The notes beneath the pieces are model-generated. The model was given only the letters and a program-made list of their open reading frames with translations, did not search any database and was not told the origin of the DNA. A stretch of DNA of 64,000 bases from assembly GCF_023703325.1 (NCBI RefSeq), contig NZ_JAMQGM010000039.1, forward strand, positions 1 through 64,000, in the 5' to 3' direction. Each line of letters begins with the position of its first letter. Positions within the stretch are counted from its first letter, which is position 1. Shown here in pieces: positions 33,187 to 41,518 of this stretch. The translations under genes and the position numbers were made by a program. The DNA is from Streptomyces meridianus. GTDB lineage: Bacteria > Actinomycetota > Actinomycetes > Streptomycetales > Streptomycetaceae.

Positions 33187-34884
33187 TCAGGTCACGTCGT
33201 CCTCGTACACCGTGCTGAGCCGGGCGGTTCCGCCGCCCTCGCGGTCGGCGCGGTCGAGACGCAGCCGGGCCCGGCGTCCCCGCAGGCTGAGCGTCATCAG
33301 CTGGTTCCCGAACCACGGGCCGCCGCTGCGCCGCCAGTCGATCTCCGGCGGACGCACCCGCCCGTGCCGGGCCAGGGCCCGGCCGACCCAGCGGCCGAAC
33401 GGGCTCCAGCCGAACCGGAATCCGGCCTTCATCGTCGCGGGGACGCTGTTGTGCACGGGGGAGCAAGTCAGTTGCAGCACCCGCGACTGCGGCCGGTCCT
33501 CGCCCCGCCAGCGCGGTTCGGCGACGTAGGCGTGGTGCACGTCCCCGGACAGGACGAACACCCCGGCCGGCGCGTGCGGACCGCTGCCGACCTGCCGGAC
33601 GAGGTCGGTGAGGTCGTCGAACGACTCGGGGAATGCCGCCCAGTGCTCCAGGTCGCCGGCCTGGCGCAGCTTCTCGCCGATCCGTGCCCAGCGTTCACCG
33701 CGCCGCCCGGCGCACAGCGCGGCGTTCCACTGCTCCGTGTCGTGGATGGCGGGCGGCAACAACCAGGGCAGGGAGGTACCGATGAGCAGGTGGTCGCAGT
33801 CCTCCGGTTCGCTCAGCGCCTGTTCGCGCAGCCAGGCCGCCGAGCCGGCGTCGAGCATCGCGCGTTCCTGTTCCGGCAGGACGCGGGCGGCGCGGCTGTC
33901 GACCATGAGGACCCGGGTGCGCCCGAAGTCGCGCCGGTAGCTCCAGCGGGTGCTGCCGGGGTCGGCGTCGGCGCGTTCGGCGAACTCCCGCAGCAGCGCG
34001 GTCCCGTCGTCCGATCCGGCGATCGCGGCGAGGAGCGGGTCGGCGTCCAGCTCCGCGGGCGAGAGGTTCCCCAGGTGCTGGTAGACCCAGTACGACATCA
34101 GCCCGGCCGTGATGCGTTCGTGCCACCAGCCGGTCCGCCGCATGCCGTCGAGCCAGGTCTCGCTGGTGTTCCAGTCGTCGATGACGTCGTGGTCGTCGAA
34201 GATCATGCAGCTGGGCACGGACGAGAGCAGCCAGCGCACCTCCGGGTCGAGCCAGGACTCGTAGTAGAGGTGGGCGTACTCCTCGAAGTCCGTGACCTGG
34301 TCGCCGGGGGGCTCGTCGAGGTCGCGTCGGGTCGCGATCCAGGCGCGGGTGCTGTCGGAGGTCTCGTCCGCGTACACCTGGTCGCCGAGCAGCAGCAGCA
34401 CGTCGGGGCGCTGGGCGGCCGGGTCGGTGGCCAGGCGGTGCGCGAGGGTGTCCAGGGCGTCCGGGCCGACCGGGTCGTGAACGTGTGCCCGGCTGCTCAG
34501 CCGGGTCCCGGCTCCCGAGGGCGGGGCGGCCCACCGGCAGGAGCCGAAGGCCACGCGCACCTCGTCGCCCGACCCGGGGACGGGGGTGCGGATGGTGCTC
34601 ACCGGAAGGGCGCCGGTGCCGTCGGGCGGGCTGTCCAGCGGCCACACCCGGTCGCCGTCCAGCAGGACCCGGTAGGCGACCTCCTTGCCGGGGCGCAGTC
34701 CCTCGACCCGGACCAGGGCGTAGTGGTGGCCGGCGACCTGCCACGTCCGGGCCGAGCCGCGGGCGCCGTCGTCGCAGATCACCTCCGCCACGCAGGCCCG
34801 GTCGGTCTCGACCCAGACGGTCACGCTCTCACCGGTCTTCCAGTCCACCTGCCGCAGCAGCGGTCCCAGGCGCAATCCGGCCAT
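33187..34884 (-). CDS. PhoD-like metallophosphatase
   Basis: 565 aa from ATG 34884 (GGAGGGAATACCG upstream). An N-terminal Fn3-like domain (about 5-105; GESVTVWVETDRACVAEVIC) is followed by the PhoD metallophosphatase domain. Its motifs are FGSCRWA, LLLLGDQVYADE, MIFDDHDVIDDWNTSETW, LLIGTSLPWLLPP and VLSGDVHHAYVAE, giving the metal-binding Asp/Asn/His set. PhoD enzymes are Ca2+/Fe3+ phosphodiesterases and phosphomonoesterases, normally Tat-exported. This one lacks any signal peptide, so it belongs to the cytoplasmic branch. Substrate unknown. Confidence 0.85.
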   Translation of the reverse strand: MAGLRLGPLLRQVDWKTGESVTVWVETDRACVAEVICDDGARGSARTWQVAGHHYALVRVEGLRPGKEVAYRVLLDGDRVWPLDSPPDGTGALPVSTIRTPVPGSGDEVRVAFGSCRWAAPPSGAGTRLSSRAHVHDPVGPDALDTLAHRLATDPAAQRPDVLLLLGDQVYADETSDSTRAWIATRRDLDEPPGDQVTDFEEYAHLYYESWLDPEVRWLLSSVPSCMIFDDHDVIDDWNTSETWLDGMRRTGWWHERITAGLMSYWVYQHLGNLSPAELDADPLLAAIAGSDDGTALLREFAERADADPGSTRWSYRRDFGRTRVLMVDSRAARVLPEQERAMLDAGSAAWLREQALSEPEDCDHLLIGTSLPWLLPPAIHDTEQWNAALCAGRRGERWARIGEKLRQAGDLEHWAAFPESFDDLTDLVRQVGSGPHAPAGVFVLSGDVHHAYVAEPRWRGEDRPQSRVLQLTCSPVHNSVPATMKAGFRFGWSPFGRWVGRALARHGRVRPPEIDWRRSGGPWFGNQLMTLSLRGRRARLRLDRADREGGGTARLSTVYEDDVT

Positions 34885-34991
34885 CGGTATTCCCTCCGTG
34901 CACGTCATCGCCCCGTACGGTACGGAACGACGGAGCGCTGTGGAGAGTTTCCGGCGGCCGGATTCCGCCGTTCAGGCAGGTGGCAGCGGCG

Positions 34992-35681
34992 TCAGCAGTT
35001 CTTGAGGACGTTGTAGAGGGCGTCCCGCTCCGCCTGGTCGACCGACAGGTCGTAACCGTGCTTGATGTCGACCCACATGCGCGCGTACATGCAGTGGTAC
35101 GCGGACCGCGGCGGCAGCCACTCGGCCGGGTCCTTGTCGCTCTTGGACTGGTTGACATTGTCGGTGACCGCGATCAGCTGCGGCTCGGACAGATCGTTGG
35201 CGAAGGCCTGACGCTGGCTCGTCGACCACGAGTTTGCGCCCGACGTCCACGCCTCGGCCAGCGGAACGACGTGGTCGATGTCGACGTCCGAGGAGGCGTA
35301 CCAGGTCGCGCCGTCGTACGGGGAGTACCAACTGCCACTGGTGGCCTGGCAGCTGGAGTTCGTCACCACATTGGTGCCGTCGCGCTTGAGGACCTGCTCG
35401 CGGGTGTCGCAGGTGCCGGACTGGGTGATCCAGTGCGGGAACAGGTCACGGCTGTAACCGCTGGTCGAGCCCTCGGCCTTGAGGGTGAGCTCGTACAGGT
35501 ACGTGCGAGCGGTGGAGGCGGCGATCGGGGTGGGCGGTGCGGCCTGGGCGGGGGGTGCGGACAGCAGCAGGCTGCCCAGGACTCCCGCGGCGACGGCGGC
35601 GCCGGCCTTCACCAGCCGGCGTGGGACGAGAGAACGTCGACGCGCGTAGAAACCGCGGCGGGTCTCGGCTATGTGGGACAT
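34992..35681 (-). CDS. Secreted HNH (DUF1524/GmrSD-like) nuclease
   Basis: 229 aa from ATG 35681 (GAGGGAG upstream). A long signal peptide (RRSLVPRRLVKAGAAVAAGV, LGSLLLSAPPAQA) ends near residue 48. The mature part has the HNH signature: VDIDHVVPLAEAWTSGANSW, then NVNQSKSDKDPAEWLPPRS and YHCMYARMWVDIKHGY. Three cysteine sites plus the final Cys suggest disulfides typical of an extracellular enzyme. It probably degrades DNA outside the cell for nutrient scavenging or competition. Confidence 0.85.
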   Translation of the reverse strand: MSHIAETRRGFYARRRSLVPRRLVKAGAAVAAGVLGSLLLSAPPAQAAPPTPIAASTARTYLYELTLKAEGSTSGYSRDLFPHWITQSGTCDTREQVLKRDGTNVVTNSSCQATSGSWYSPYDGATWYASSDVDIDHVVPLAEAWTSGANSWSTSQRQAFANDLSEPQLIAVTDNVNQSKSDKDPAEWLPPRSAYHCMYARMWVDIKHGYDLSVDQAERDALYNVLKNC

Positions 35682-35967
35682 CGGAACTCCCTCTGGAAGT
35701 GGGGGTGTTGGGCCCCGGTGGCCCGGCAAGCGTTGCGGCGCCAGGTTGCGTGGGGGTGGGTGCCAGGTAACAGAGTGGCGACATGTTCACGTCATATCAA
35801 GAGGTCTGAAGGGATTGGCGTGATGTAGGAAATGGCATGACCGGGGGTTCGGGGGCGGAACGCCGAGGCGACGCGCACCCGGGAGCGTGCGGAGAAGCCC
35901 GCGTACGTCCCGGCGGCCCGGCACGATGATCCGGCCGGGGCCCGTCGCCCCCTCCTAGGATGAGGAC

Positions 35968-36804
35968 GTGCACGCACACGCTCATCGCGCAGCGGCGGAG
36001 CCCCTGTTGCCGGTCGACGCCCCGCTCGGCTTCGTCCTCGCCGCGCTGCTGGTCGCCGCCGTCGGCGTCGCCGCACTGGCCCGGCTCCGGGACCGGGACG
36101 GGCGCAGCTACTCCACCGCCGTCGCCGTGGCCGGCGTCCGGGCGGCCGTGCAGCTGGCCGCCGTTTCCTTCCTCATCGGCTGGGTGGTCAGCGCTGCCGG
36201 GCTGCTGTTCGCCTTCCTGCTGCTCATGCTGGCCGTCGCCGTCCGGACTGCGGGCCGGCGCGTCACCCGCAACCACACCTGGTGGTGGGCCGTCGTCCCG
36301 GTCGCCGCCGCAGTGGTGCCGGTGGTCACCGCACTGCTGCTCACCGGTCTGGTTCCGGTCGACGGCATCGCACTGATCCCGATCACCGGCATCCTCATCG
36401 GCGGTGCGATGACGGCCACCACCCTCGCCGGCCGCCGCGCCCTCGACGAACTGCACACGCGCCGCGGCGAGGTGGAGGCCGGGCTGGCACTCGGCCTCCT
36501 CGACCGGGACGCGCGGCTCGAGATCGCCCGGCCTGCCGCATCCGACGCTCTCCTGCCGGGCCTCGACCAGACGCGCACCGTGGGGCTCGTCACGTTGCCG
36601 GGCGCCTTCGTCGGCATGCTGCTGGGCGGGGCCTCCCCACTGGCGGCAGGGGCGGTGCAGCTGTTCGTGCTGGTCGCGCTGTTGGCGGTGCAGGCGGTGG
36701 CGGTGGCGCTGGTGATCGAACTCGTCGCCCGCCGCCGCCTGCACAGGGCCGAGGAGGGCCACGCGCGGAGGTCCCGTACCCTGGGGGCAGCAGAAGGGGA
36801 GTAG
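35968..36804 (+). CDS. FetB/UPF0014-type ABC permease (metal export)
   Basis: 278 aa from GTG 35968 (GAGGAC upstream). Seven or so membrane segments; hallmark motifs are AGVRAAVQLAAVSFLIGWVV, IALIPITGILIGGAMTATTL, RRGEVEAGLALGL and GLVTLPGAFVGMLLGGASPL. FetB-type permeases pair with an ATPase (FetA) to export iron or manganese. No ATPase gene is adjacent here. The last codons (GAAGGGGAGTAG) overlap the first bases of the Mn2+ riboswitch that governs the next gene. That proximity hints at a shared metal-homeostasis role. Confidence 0.8.
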   Translation: MHAHAHRAAAEPLLPVDAPLGFVLAALLVAAVGVAALARLRDRDGRSYSTAVAVAGVRAAVQLAAVSFLIGWVVSAAGLLFAFLLLMLAVAVRTAGRRVTRNHTWWWAVVPVAAAVVPVVTALLLTGLVPVDGIALIPITGILIGGAMTATTLAGRRALDELHTRRGEVEAGLALGLLDRDARLEIARPAASDALLPGLDQTRTVGLVTLPGAFVGMLLGGASPLAAGAVQLFVLVALLAVQAVAVALVIELVARRRLHRAEEGHARRSRTLGAAEGE

Positions 36805-36942
36805 TCCTTCGCCGGACCGTCGACATACTGCCCGGCCCCTCGTCAGGGGATCCGGGCCGGCGCCCGGGGGCGTGCCGCGTGCGGCACGCCGACGAGACCT
36901 TCGGTCCAGTGTCCCGACGCTGCCGTGCCGAAGCGATCCCCT
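36795..36942 (+). ncRNA. yybP-ykoY manganese riboswitch
   Basis: It contains the family's invariant blocks: GGGGAGTAG at the 5' end, CGACATACTG, then CGACGAGACCTTCGG with the paired TCCAGTGTCCCG. The closing P1 helix AGGGGA (36795-36800) pairs with TCCCCT (36937-36942). It sits directly upstream of a GDT1/TMEM165-type Mn2+ exporter, the classical target. Mn2+ binding should turn the exporter on. Its first ten bases are also the end of the upstream coding sequence, so its promoter must lie inside that gene (a TACCCT -10-like hexamer is at 36776-36781). Confidence 0.85.
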
Positions 36943-36993
36943 GACCGGAGCGCTGTCGGTGCGGTGGCCCGACCGATTGAGGAACATCACCGC

Positions 36994-37578
36994 GTGCTCA
37001 GCTTCGCGATCATCGCAGTCGTCTTCGGCGTCGTCTTTCTCGCCGAGTTGCCCGACAAGACCGCCCTCGCCGGACTGGTGCTCGGCACCCGCTACCGGGC
37101 TTCCTACGTCTTCGCGGGGGTGGCCGCCGCCTTCGCGGTGCACGTCGCGCTCGCCGTGGCGGCGGGCAGCGTGCTCACCCTGCTTCCGCACCGGCTGGTG
37201 CAGGTGGTGGTCGGCGTGCTCTTCCTGGCCGGCGCGGCGGTCCTGCTGTTCCGGAAGGGCGGCGACGAGGAGGAGGACGCGCCCGAGCCGGAGGGGCAGA
37301 GCTTCTGGAAGGTCTCGGGTGCCGGCTTCTCGCTCATCCTGGTCGCCGAGTTCGGCGACCTCACCCAGATCATGACGGCGAACCTCGCGGCCCGTTACGA
37401 CGACCCCGTGTCGGTCGCCGTCGGCGCCGTGCTGGCGCTGTGGGCGGTGGCGGCCATCGGGATCCTGGGCGGGCGCACCCTCATGAGGTTCGTGCCGCTC
37501 ACCGTGGTCACCAGGGTGGCGGCGGGCGTGATGGTCGCGCTGGGGGCGTTCAGCCTCTACGAGGCGGCGGCCGGCTGA
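36994..37578 (+). CDS. GDT1/TMEM165-family Mn2+/Ca2+ exporter
   Basis: 194 aa from GTG 36994 (GAGGA 8-9 nt upstream). Two homologous halves each carry the cation motif: FLAELPDKTALAGLVLG (E-x-P-D-K-T) near the N-terminus and LVAEFGDLTQIMTANLAA (E-F-G-D) in the second half. Six membrane helices with an acidic cytoplasmic loop (GGDEEEDAPEPEG). Such proteins export Mn2+ or exchange Ca2+/Mn2+ for protons. Control by the riboswitch immediately upstream supports Mn2+ detoxification. Confidence 0.87.
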   Translation: MLSFAIIAVVFGVVFLAELPDKTALAGLVLGTRYRASYVFAGVAAAFAVHVALAVAAGSVLTLLPHRLVQVVVGVLFLAGAAVLLFRKGGDEEEDAPEPEGQSFWKVSGAGFSLILVAEFGDLTQIMTANLAARYDDPVSVAVGAVLALWAVAAIGILGGRTLMRFVPLTVVTRVAAGVMVALGAFSLYEAAAG

Positions 37579-37624
37579 CCCCGTCGTTTTTCGACCGCCG
37601 GGAGGCGGCCCGGGGGCCGCAGGG

Positions 37625-38287
37625 TCAGTCGTGCACGTGCACGGTCAGGGCACCGTCGGCGCAGGCCTCCACGCGTACCTGCTCCAGCGTCGCGACCTGG
37701 GCCGTCGGACCGTGTGCCGAGGCCCGCGGTCCGACGCCGACGACGCGCATCCCCGCCGCACGGCCCGCCGTGATGCCCACCTCGGAGTCCTCGAAGACGA
37801 TGCAGTCCTCGGGTGCGTACCCCAGTTCGGATGCGGCCTTCAGGAAGCCCTCCGGGTCCGGCTTGCTCGCCCCGACGCGCTCGGCGGTGACCCTGAGGTG
37901 CGGTATCGGCAGTCCCGCGGCCCCCATCCGGGCCTGCGCGAGCCGCTCGTCGGCGGAGGTCACCAGGGCGTGGGGAAGCCGCTGGAGGGAGGCCATGAAG
38001 GCGGGCGCACCGGGCACCGGCACGATGCCCGCCACATCGGACGTCTCCTGTTCGAGCATCCGCCGGTTGTCCTCGTGGTTGAGGGCGGCGGGGCGGTCCG
38101 GCAGCAGGACGGCCATGGTCGCGTGGGCCTGCCGGCCGTGCACGTGCCGCAGGACGTGATCGGCTTCCAGACCCTGCTCGGCGGCCCACCGGCGCCAGCA
38201 CCGTTCGACGACGGCGTCGGAGTTCACGAGCGTGCCGTCCATGTCGAGCAGGAGTGCGCGTGCCGTGAGGGGCCGTACGGGCGTCAT
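37625..38287 (-). CDS. HAD-superfamily phosphatase (subfamily IA)
   Basis: 220 aa from ATG 38287. Motif I is ALLLDMDGTLVNSDAVVERC (both Asp), motif II ALVTSADE, motif III the Lys in GASKPDPEGFLKAASELG and motif IV CIVFEDSEVGITAG. The helical cap contains HVHGRQAHATMAVLL, as in sugar-phosphate phosphatases such as those for glycerol-, mannitol- or 2-deoxyglucose-phosphate. Its start overlaps the stop of a 29-codon upstream ORF (TGATG), suggesting coupled translation. Confidence 0.85.
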   Translation of the reverse strand: MTPVRPLTARALLLDMDGTLVNSDAVVERCWRRWAAEQGLEADHVLRHVHGRQAHATMAVLLPDRPAALNHEDNRRMLEQETSDVAGIVPVPGAPAFMASLQRLPHALVTSADERLAQARMGAAGLPIPHLRVTAERVGASKPDPEGFLKAASELGYAPEDCIVFEDSEVGITAGRAAGMRVVGVGPRASAHGPTAQVATLEQVRVEACADGALTVHVHD

Positions 38288-38376
38288 CAGGTGGTGCTCC
38301 AGGCGGTGACGGGAGGCAAGTGGTTCCGCCCGCCGGTCAGGGATTCGCGGGCGGAACCACTTTGTTCCTCCAACAT
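38287..38376 (-). CDS. 29-aa upstream ORF (possible leader peptide) of the HAD gene
   Basis: ATG 38376 to TGA 38289-38287. It encodes MLEEQSGSARESLTGGRNHL and nine more residues, and its stop shares a base with the HAD start codon (TGATG). The ORF contains the 16-bp-arm inverted repeat 38318-38362. Translation of the leader could melt that hairpin and feed ribosomes to the HAD start. No good ribosome site is visible before the ATG, so expression is uncertain. Confidence 0.4.
   Translation of the reverse strand: MLEEQSGSARESLTGGRNHLPPVTAWSTT
38318..38362. repeat. Perfect 16-bp inverted repeat (hairpin) in the HAD leader
   Basis: AAGTGGTTCCGCCCGC and its exact complement flank a 13-nt loop. 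On the plus strand it is followed by TTTGTT, resembling a factor-independent terminator in that direction. On the minus strand it lies in the HAD 5' leader. Confidence 0.6.
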
Positions 38377-38684
38377 ACAAAAACCCGGGGCGGTGCGCCA
38401 GACCCCCGGGCGATCGGATGTGCGGATCCGGTCATCCGCAGCGAGAACCGGGGATCGACACGGCCCGGGAACCGGAGGGAACGCGGCGCGGAGGCGTCGG
38501 GAAGGGGCGGGAAGGCCCTACGGCTCCCGCGTCCTCGCCTCCGGATACCGCCGGGTGTCCGCCCCGTAGACCCCGCTCCGGTCACCCCGGATCTTGCACT
38601 GCGACTGGCAGACCCCCGGCGCTCTGCACAGGCTCGGACACCACCGGGACGCACGTGTTCCACCCGCCCCGGCACGAACCGCAG

Positions 38685-39209
38685 TCAGCCCGTGAGCTCC
38701 TTGGCGAACCAACGCTGCGCGTAGCGGCGGCTGTTGAAGGCGGGCACCTCCGCATAGCCGTGCCGGGCGTACAGGGCCCGCGCCTCCACGAGATCGTGCC
38801 GGGTGTCCAGGACGATCCGCTCCGCCCCCATCCCGCGCGCGGTGTGTTCGGCCTCGGCCAGCAACCGCGCCCCACCGCCGCATCCGCGTCGCTCCCGGCG
38901 GACGAACACCCGGCTCAGCTCGGCGGTCCGGTCCCGGTCGTCCACCAGCCGGATGCCCGTGCACCCGGCCGCCTCCCCGCCGTACCGGGCAACCAGCAGT
39001 ACGCCCTTCGGCGGCTCCAACTCCGCGCCCGTTTCCTCGGCCAGGCACCTCGCCAGCTCCTCCGGCGCCGTCCGGTGCCCCTCGTGCAGCAGGTAGTACC
39101 GGTCGCTGACCTCGGTGTAGTAGTCGCGGAACAGGGCGAGGGCGTCAGCGGAACCGACCGGCTCGCGGGCAACGCCCCAACTGGCCTCGAAGGTCGTGGT
39201 GTTGGTCAT
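38685..39209 (-). CDS. GNAT-family N-acetyltransferase
   Basis: 174 aa from ATG 39209. The acetyl-CoA-binding motif A is AELSRVFVRRERRGCGGGAR followed by LLAEAEHTARGMG. The beta4 strand is GCTGIRLVDD, and the C-terminal motif B is LYARHGYAEVPAFNSRRYAQ followed by RWFAKEL. The AEVPAFNS(R)Y ending is typical of a GNAT group acting on small molecules or amino groups. Substrate unknown. Divergent from the 248-aa membrane protein at 39326. Confidence 0.82.
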   Translation of the reverse strand: MTNTTTFEASWGVAREPVGSADALALFRDYYTEVSDRYYLLHEGHRTAPEELARCLAEETGAELEPPKGVLLVARYGGEAAGCTGIRLVDDRDRTAELSRVFVRRERRGCGGGARLLAEAEHTARGMGAERIVLDTRHDLVEARALYARHGYAEVPAFNSRRYAQRWFAKELTG

Positions 39210-39325
39210 GGATCCGGATTGTCGCACCGCAGCAGGGTCCGGATCACGCGTGTTTGGCCCGACGCTGTCCGGCAACACGGAGGAACAGCAAACCTCCGAG
39301 GAGGGTCTCGACGGGAAGGCATCCC

Positions 39326-40072
39326 ATGTCCACCGGAGTCATCATCATTCTGGCCCTCACGGCCGTCGTCATCCTCGCGCTCGTCTTCGCCCGGCCGGCG
39401 ACGCGCGGAGGCGTCGGCGGGGGCCTCAGAAAACGGTTCGGCCCCGAGTACGAGCGGACGCTCGCCCGCCACGACGGCAACGACAGGGCGACGAAAGCCG
39501 AACTGCGTCAGCGCCTCAAGCGGCACGGCAGGCTCCGCGAGAAGCCGCTGAGCCCTGAGGCCCGGGAGCAGTACGTGGCCCAGTGGGCCGGCGTGCAGGA
39601 GCAGTTCGTCGACTCGCCCGCCGCCGCGGTGGCAGCGGCCGAGCAGCTGCTCACCCGCCTGATCCACGACCGCGGGTACCGGGCCGAGTCGCACGAGGAC
39701 CGGATCGAGGCGCTGTCCGTGCACCGCGCCCACCACGTCGACGGCTACCGCCGAGTCCACGCCGTGGCCGGCCGCGTCCACGAGAGCAGCACCGAGACCG
39801 AAGAGCTGCGGGAGGCTCTGGTCCACGCCCGCGAGCTGTTCGAGCAGTTGGTGACCTCCGGCCCGCGCGACGGCAAGGCCTCGGCCGAGCGGACCGCCTC
39901 GCACAGCACAGGGGACATGCGACCCGCCGCCGGTGAACCCACCGGTGGACATGGTGAATTCGCCGGGCAGCCGCGCGGCGAACAGCACATGACGACCGGC
40001 GAACAGCACATGACGGCCGGCGAACAGCACATGACGGCCGGCGACCAGCACATGACGAAGGGCGGTGCGTGA
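39326..40072 (+). CDS. Membrane-anchored protein with C-terminal 7-residue repeats
   Basis: 248 aa from ATG 39326. One N-terminal membrane segment (TGVIIILALTAVVILALVFA) is followed by a cytoplasmic helical domain. That domain carries KRFGPEYERTLARHDGNDRA, EQYVAQWAGVQEQFVDSPAA and RLIHDRGYRAESHEDRIEAL. This region resembles a conserved actinobacterial membrane-protein family without known function. The C-terminus ends in four copies of GEQHMT(T/A/K). The stop overlaps the next start by one base (TGATG), so the two genes are coupled. Confidence 0.65.
   Translation: MSTGVIIILALTAVVILALVFARPATRGGVGGGLRKRFGPEYERTLARHDGNDRATKAELRQRLKRHGRLREKPLSPEAREQYVAQWAGVQEQFVDSPAAAVAAAEQLLTRLIHDRGYRAESHEDRIEALSVHRAHHVDGYRRVHAVAGRVHESSTETEELREALVHARELFEQLVTSGPRDGKASAERTASHSTGDMRPAAGEPTGGHGEFAGQPRGEQHMTTGEQHMTAGEQHMTAGDQHMTKGGA
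39977..40060 (+). repeat. Four 21-bp in-frame tandem repeats
   Basis: Units of GGCGAACAGCACATGACGRC followed by C encode GEQHMTT, GEQHMTA, GEQHMTA and GDQHMTK at the protein C-terminus. Copies 1-3 are nearly identical, so copy number is likely to vary between strains. Confidence 0.75.
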
Positions 40073-41025
40073 TGACAGCGCGTCCGGAGGAACGGTCCGA
40101 GTTCGATCCGGTGGCCGAGCACGGCAGCAGCCCGGAGAAGCCCTTGCTGCGCTCCGACGAGCACGTCGGCGAACCGGCGGCGAAACCGTCCGGAAAGCAG
40201 TCCGGTGGCCTGCTCGACAAGCTGGGCAAGCACGTCGGCATGGGTGCCGGGAGTCACCCGGGCAAGAGCGTGAACCGGCGCACTGACGAGGGGGTGGACA
40301 AGCGTCCGGACGAGCGGACCCTGCGGGAGGAGAGTCGCGAGCGGCACACCCGCGAGACCGGTCCGGTTCCTTCCGGCGAACCCGGCGCGCCGGCCCGGCC
40401 GGGGTCGCATGCCGGTGCCGCAGGTCAGCCGGGGCGCGACGCCGAGCGCATGGCGCCCGAGCAGCCGCCCGCGGACCCGCGGGACGAGCATCGCGGAGCG
40501 GACCGGCACACGGGGTCGCAGCCGGTCGACGCCGGGCACGCCCTCGCCGAGCGCATGGCAGGCACGACGCGCGACGGGACACTCCCGGCGCAGCGCACCT
40601 CCCCGCCCGGCGGCGACGGGCACCCCGGGCACGCGCCGCACCACGGCCACGAGGGTTCCGCCCCGCCGCAGGACCCGCCTGCCGGCGGCGACCGGGACTT
40701 CGGAGCGGACGCCCGTCACGCACACCGTCCTCACGGAGCGGACGACGTTCCGGGTACGGCCCCGGTGCTGGCCGACCGCGCCGGTGCTGCGGAGAAGCGC
40801 CTGCATGAGGCCGTGACGGGGTTCGTCGACGATCCGCGGAGTTCCGTGGAAGCTGCCGACGCCCTGCTCGAGGAGATCGCCACAGTCTTCACCGAGGCGC
40901 TCGCGGAACGCCGTCGCGCCCTGCGCGACGGCTGGCACGGCGGCTCCGAGGTCACCGACACCGAGGACCTCCGATCGTCGCTGCGGGGCTACCGCGACCT
41001 CGTCGCGCGCCTGCTGCACGTCTGA
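40072..41025 (+). CDS. Long hydrophilic low-complexity protein with C-terminal helical domain
   Basis: About 317 aa, ATG 40072 sharing a base with the preceding stop. Residues 1-225 are Pro/Gly/Asp/His/Arg-rich and probably disordered. The last about 90 residues are a folded helical domain: AAEKRLHEAVTGFVDDPRSS, VEAADALLEEIATVFTEALA, LRSSLRGYRDLVARLL. That domain echoes the FVDSPAAAVAAAEQLLTRLI segment of its upstream partner, so the pair may share a duplicated module. No export signal. Function unknown; probably works with the membrane partner. Confidence 0.6.
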   Translation: MTARPEERSEFDPVAEHGSSPEKPLLRSDEHVGEPAAKPSGKQSGGLLDKLGKHVGMGAGSHPGKSVNRRTDEGVDKRPDERTLREESRERHTRETGPVPSGEPGAPARPGSHAGAAGQPGRDAERMAPEQPPADPRDEHRGADRHTGSQPVDAGHALAERMAGTTRDGTLPAQRTSPPGGDGHPGHAPHHGHEGSAPPQDPPAGGDRDFGADARHAHRPHGADDVPGTAPVLADRAGAAEKRLHEAVTGFVDDPRSSVEAADALLEEIATVFTEALAERRRALRDGWHGGSEVTDTEDLRSSLRGYRDLVARLLHV

Positions 41026-41061
41026 GAGATCCGGCCGGCCGCGCGCAGTGGCAGCGCGGTC

Positions 41062-41095
41062 CGGAACGCCGATGCGCCGGCGCATCGGCGTTCCG
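41062..41095. terminator. 34-nt perfect palindrome, bidirectional terminator
   Basis: CGGAACGCCGATGCGCC is followed directly by its exact reverse complement, with no loop bases. It lies between convergent genes (ends 41025 and 41139), the expected place for a shared terminator. Confidence 0.6.
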
Positions 41096-41138
41096 TGGTG
41101 CCGGGCGCGGCGGAGAGGGCCGGCCGGGGAGGCCCGTC

Positions 41139-41468
41139 TCAGCCCTTCGGCGCCGCCTGCTGCACGACCTCGAACGACCACAGCGTCGAACCGCTCGCGG
41201 CCGGCTTCGGACGCTCCTGGCCCTCGCCGCCACCGCCCCGGTGGGCCGCCTGCATGGGGCCCTCCATCCACGCCTGGAAGTCGGCCTCGCTGCGCCAGCG
41301 CGTATACACGAGGTACTGGTCGGTGCCCTCGACGGGGCGCAGCAGCTCGAACCACTCGAACCCGTCCGAGTTCTCGACCGCCCCGGCCCGGGAGGCGAAG
41401 CGCTTCTCCAGGACCTCCCGCTGCTCGTCCGGCACGGTCAGTACGTTGATCTTTACAACACTGGGCAC
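41139..41468 (-). CDS. Antibiotic biosynthesis monooxygenase (ABM)-domain protein
   Basis: 109 aa from GTG 41468 (GAGAGGTG upstream). Ferredoxin-like ABM fold: VVKINVLTVPDEQREVLEKR, then GFEWFELLRPVEGTDQYLVY, TRWRSEADFQAWMEG and the His of MQAAHRGGGG. Dimeric ABM proteins include heme-degrading IsdG-like enzymes and small quinone-forming monooxygenases. The Trp-rich YLVYTRWRSEADFQAW strand is like the heme-degrading group. Function is not settled. Confidence 0.85.
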   Translation of the reverse strand: MPSVVKINVLTVPDEQREVLEKRFASRAGAVENSDGFEWFELLRPVEGTDQYLVYTRWRSEADFQAWMEGPMQAAHRGGGGEGQERPKPAASGSTLWSFEVVQQAAPKG

Positions 41469-41518
41469 ATGACACCTCTCACCAAGAGGGCCCCGGGCTG
41501 GGGCCCTACCTCGACCAT

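Noticed and set aside
33079..35016. 645-codon plus-strand frame
   Set aside because: Antisense to the PhoD-like gene with intact metal-binding motifs.
37002..37120. Alternative start for the GDT1 gene at GTG codons further upstream (36925)
   Set aside because: That region is the 3' side of the riboswitch; the GTG at 36994 has a well-placed GAGGA and begins the first membrane helix correctly.
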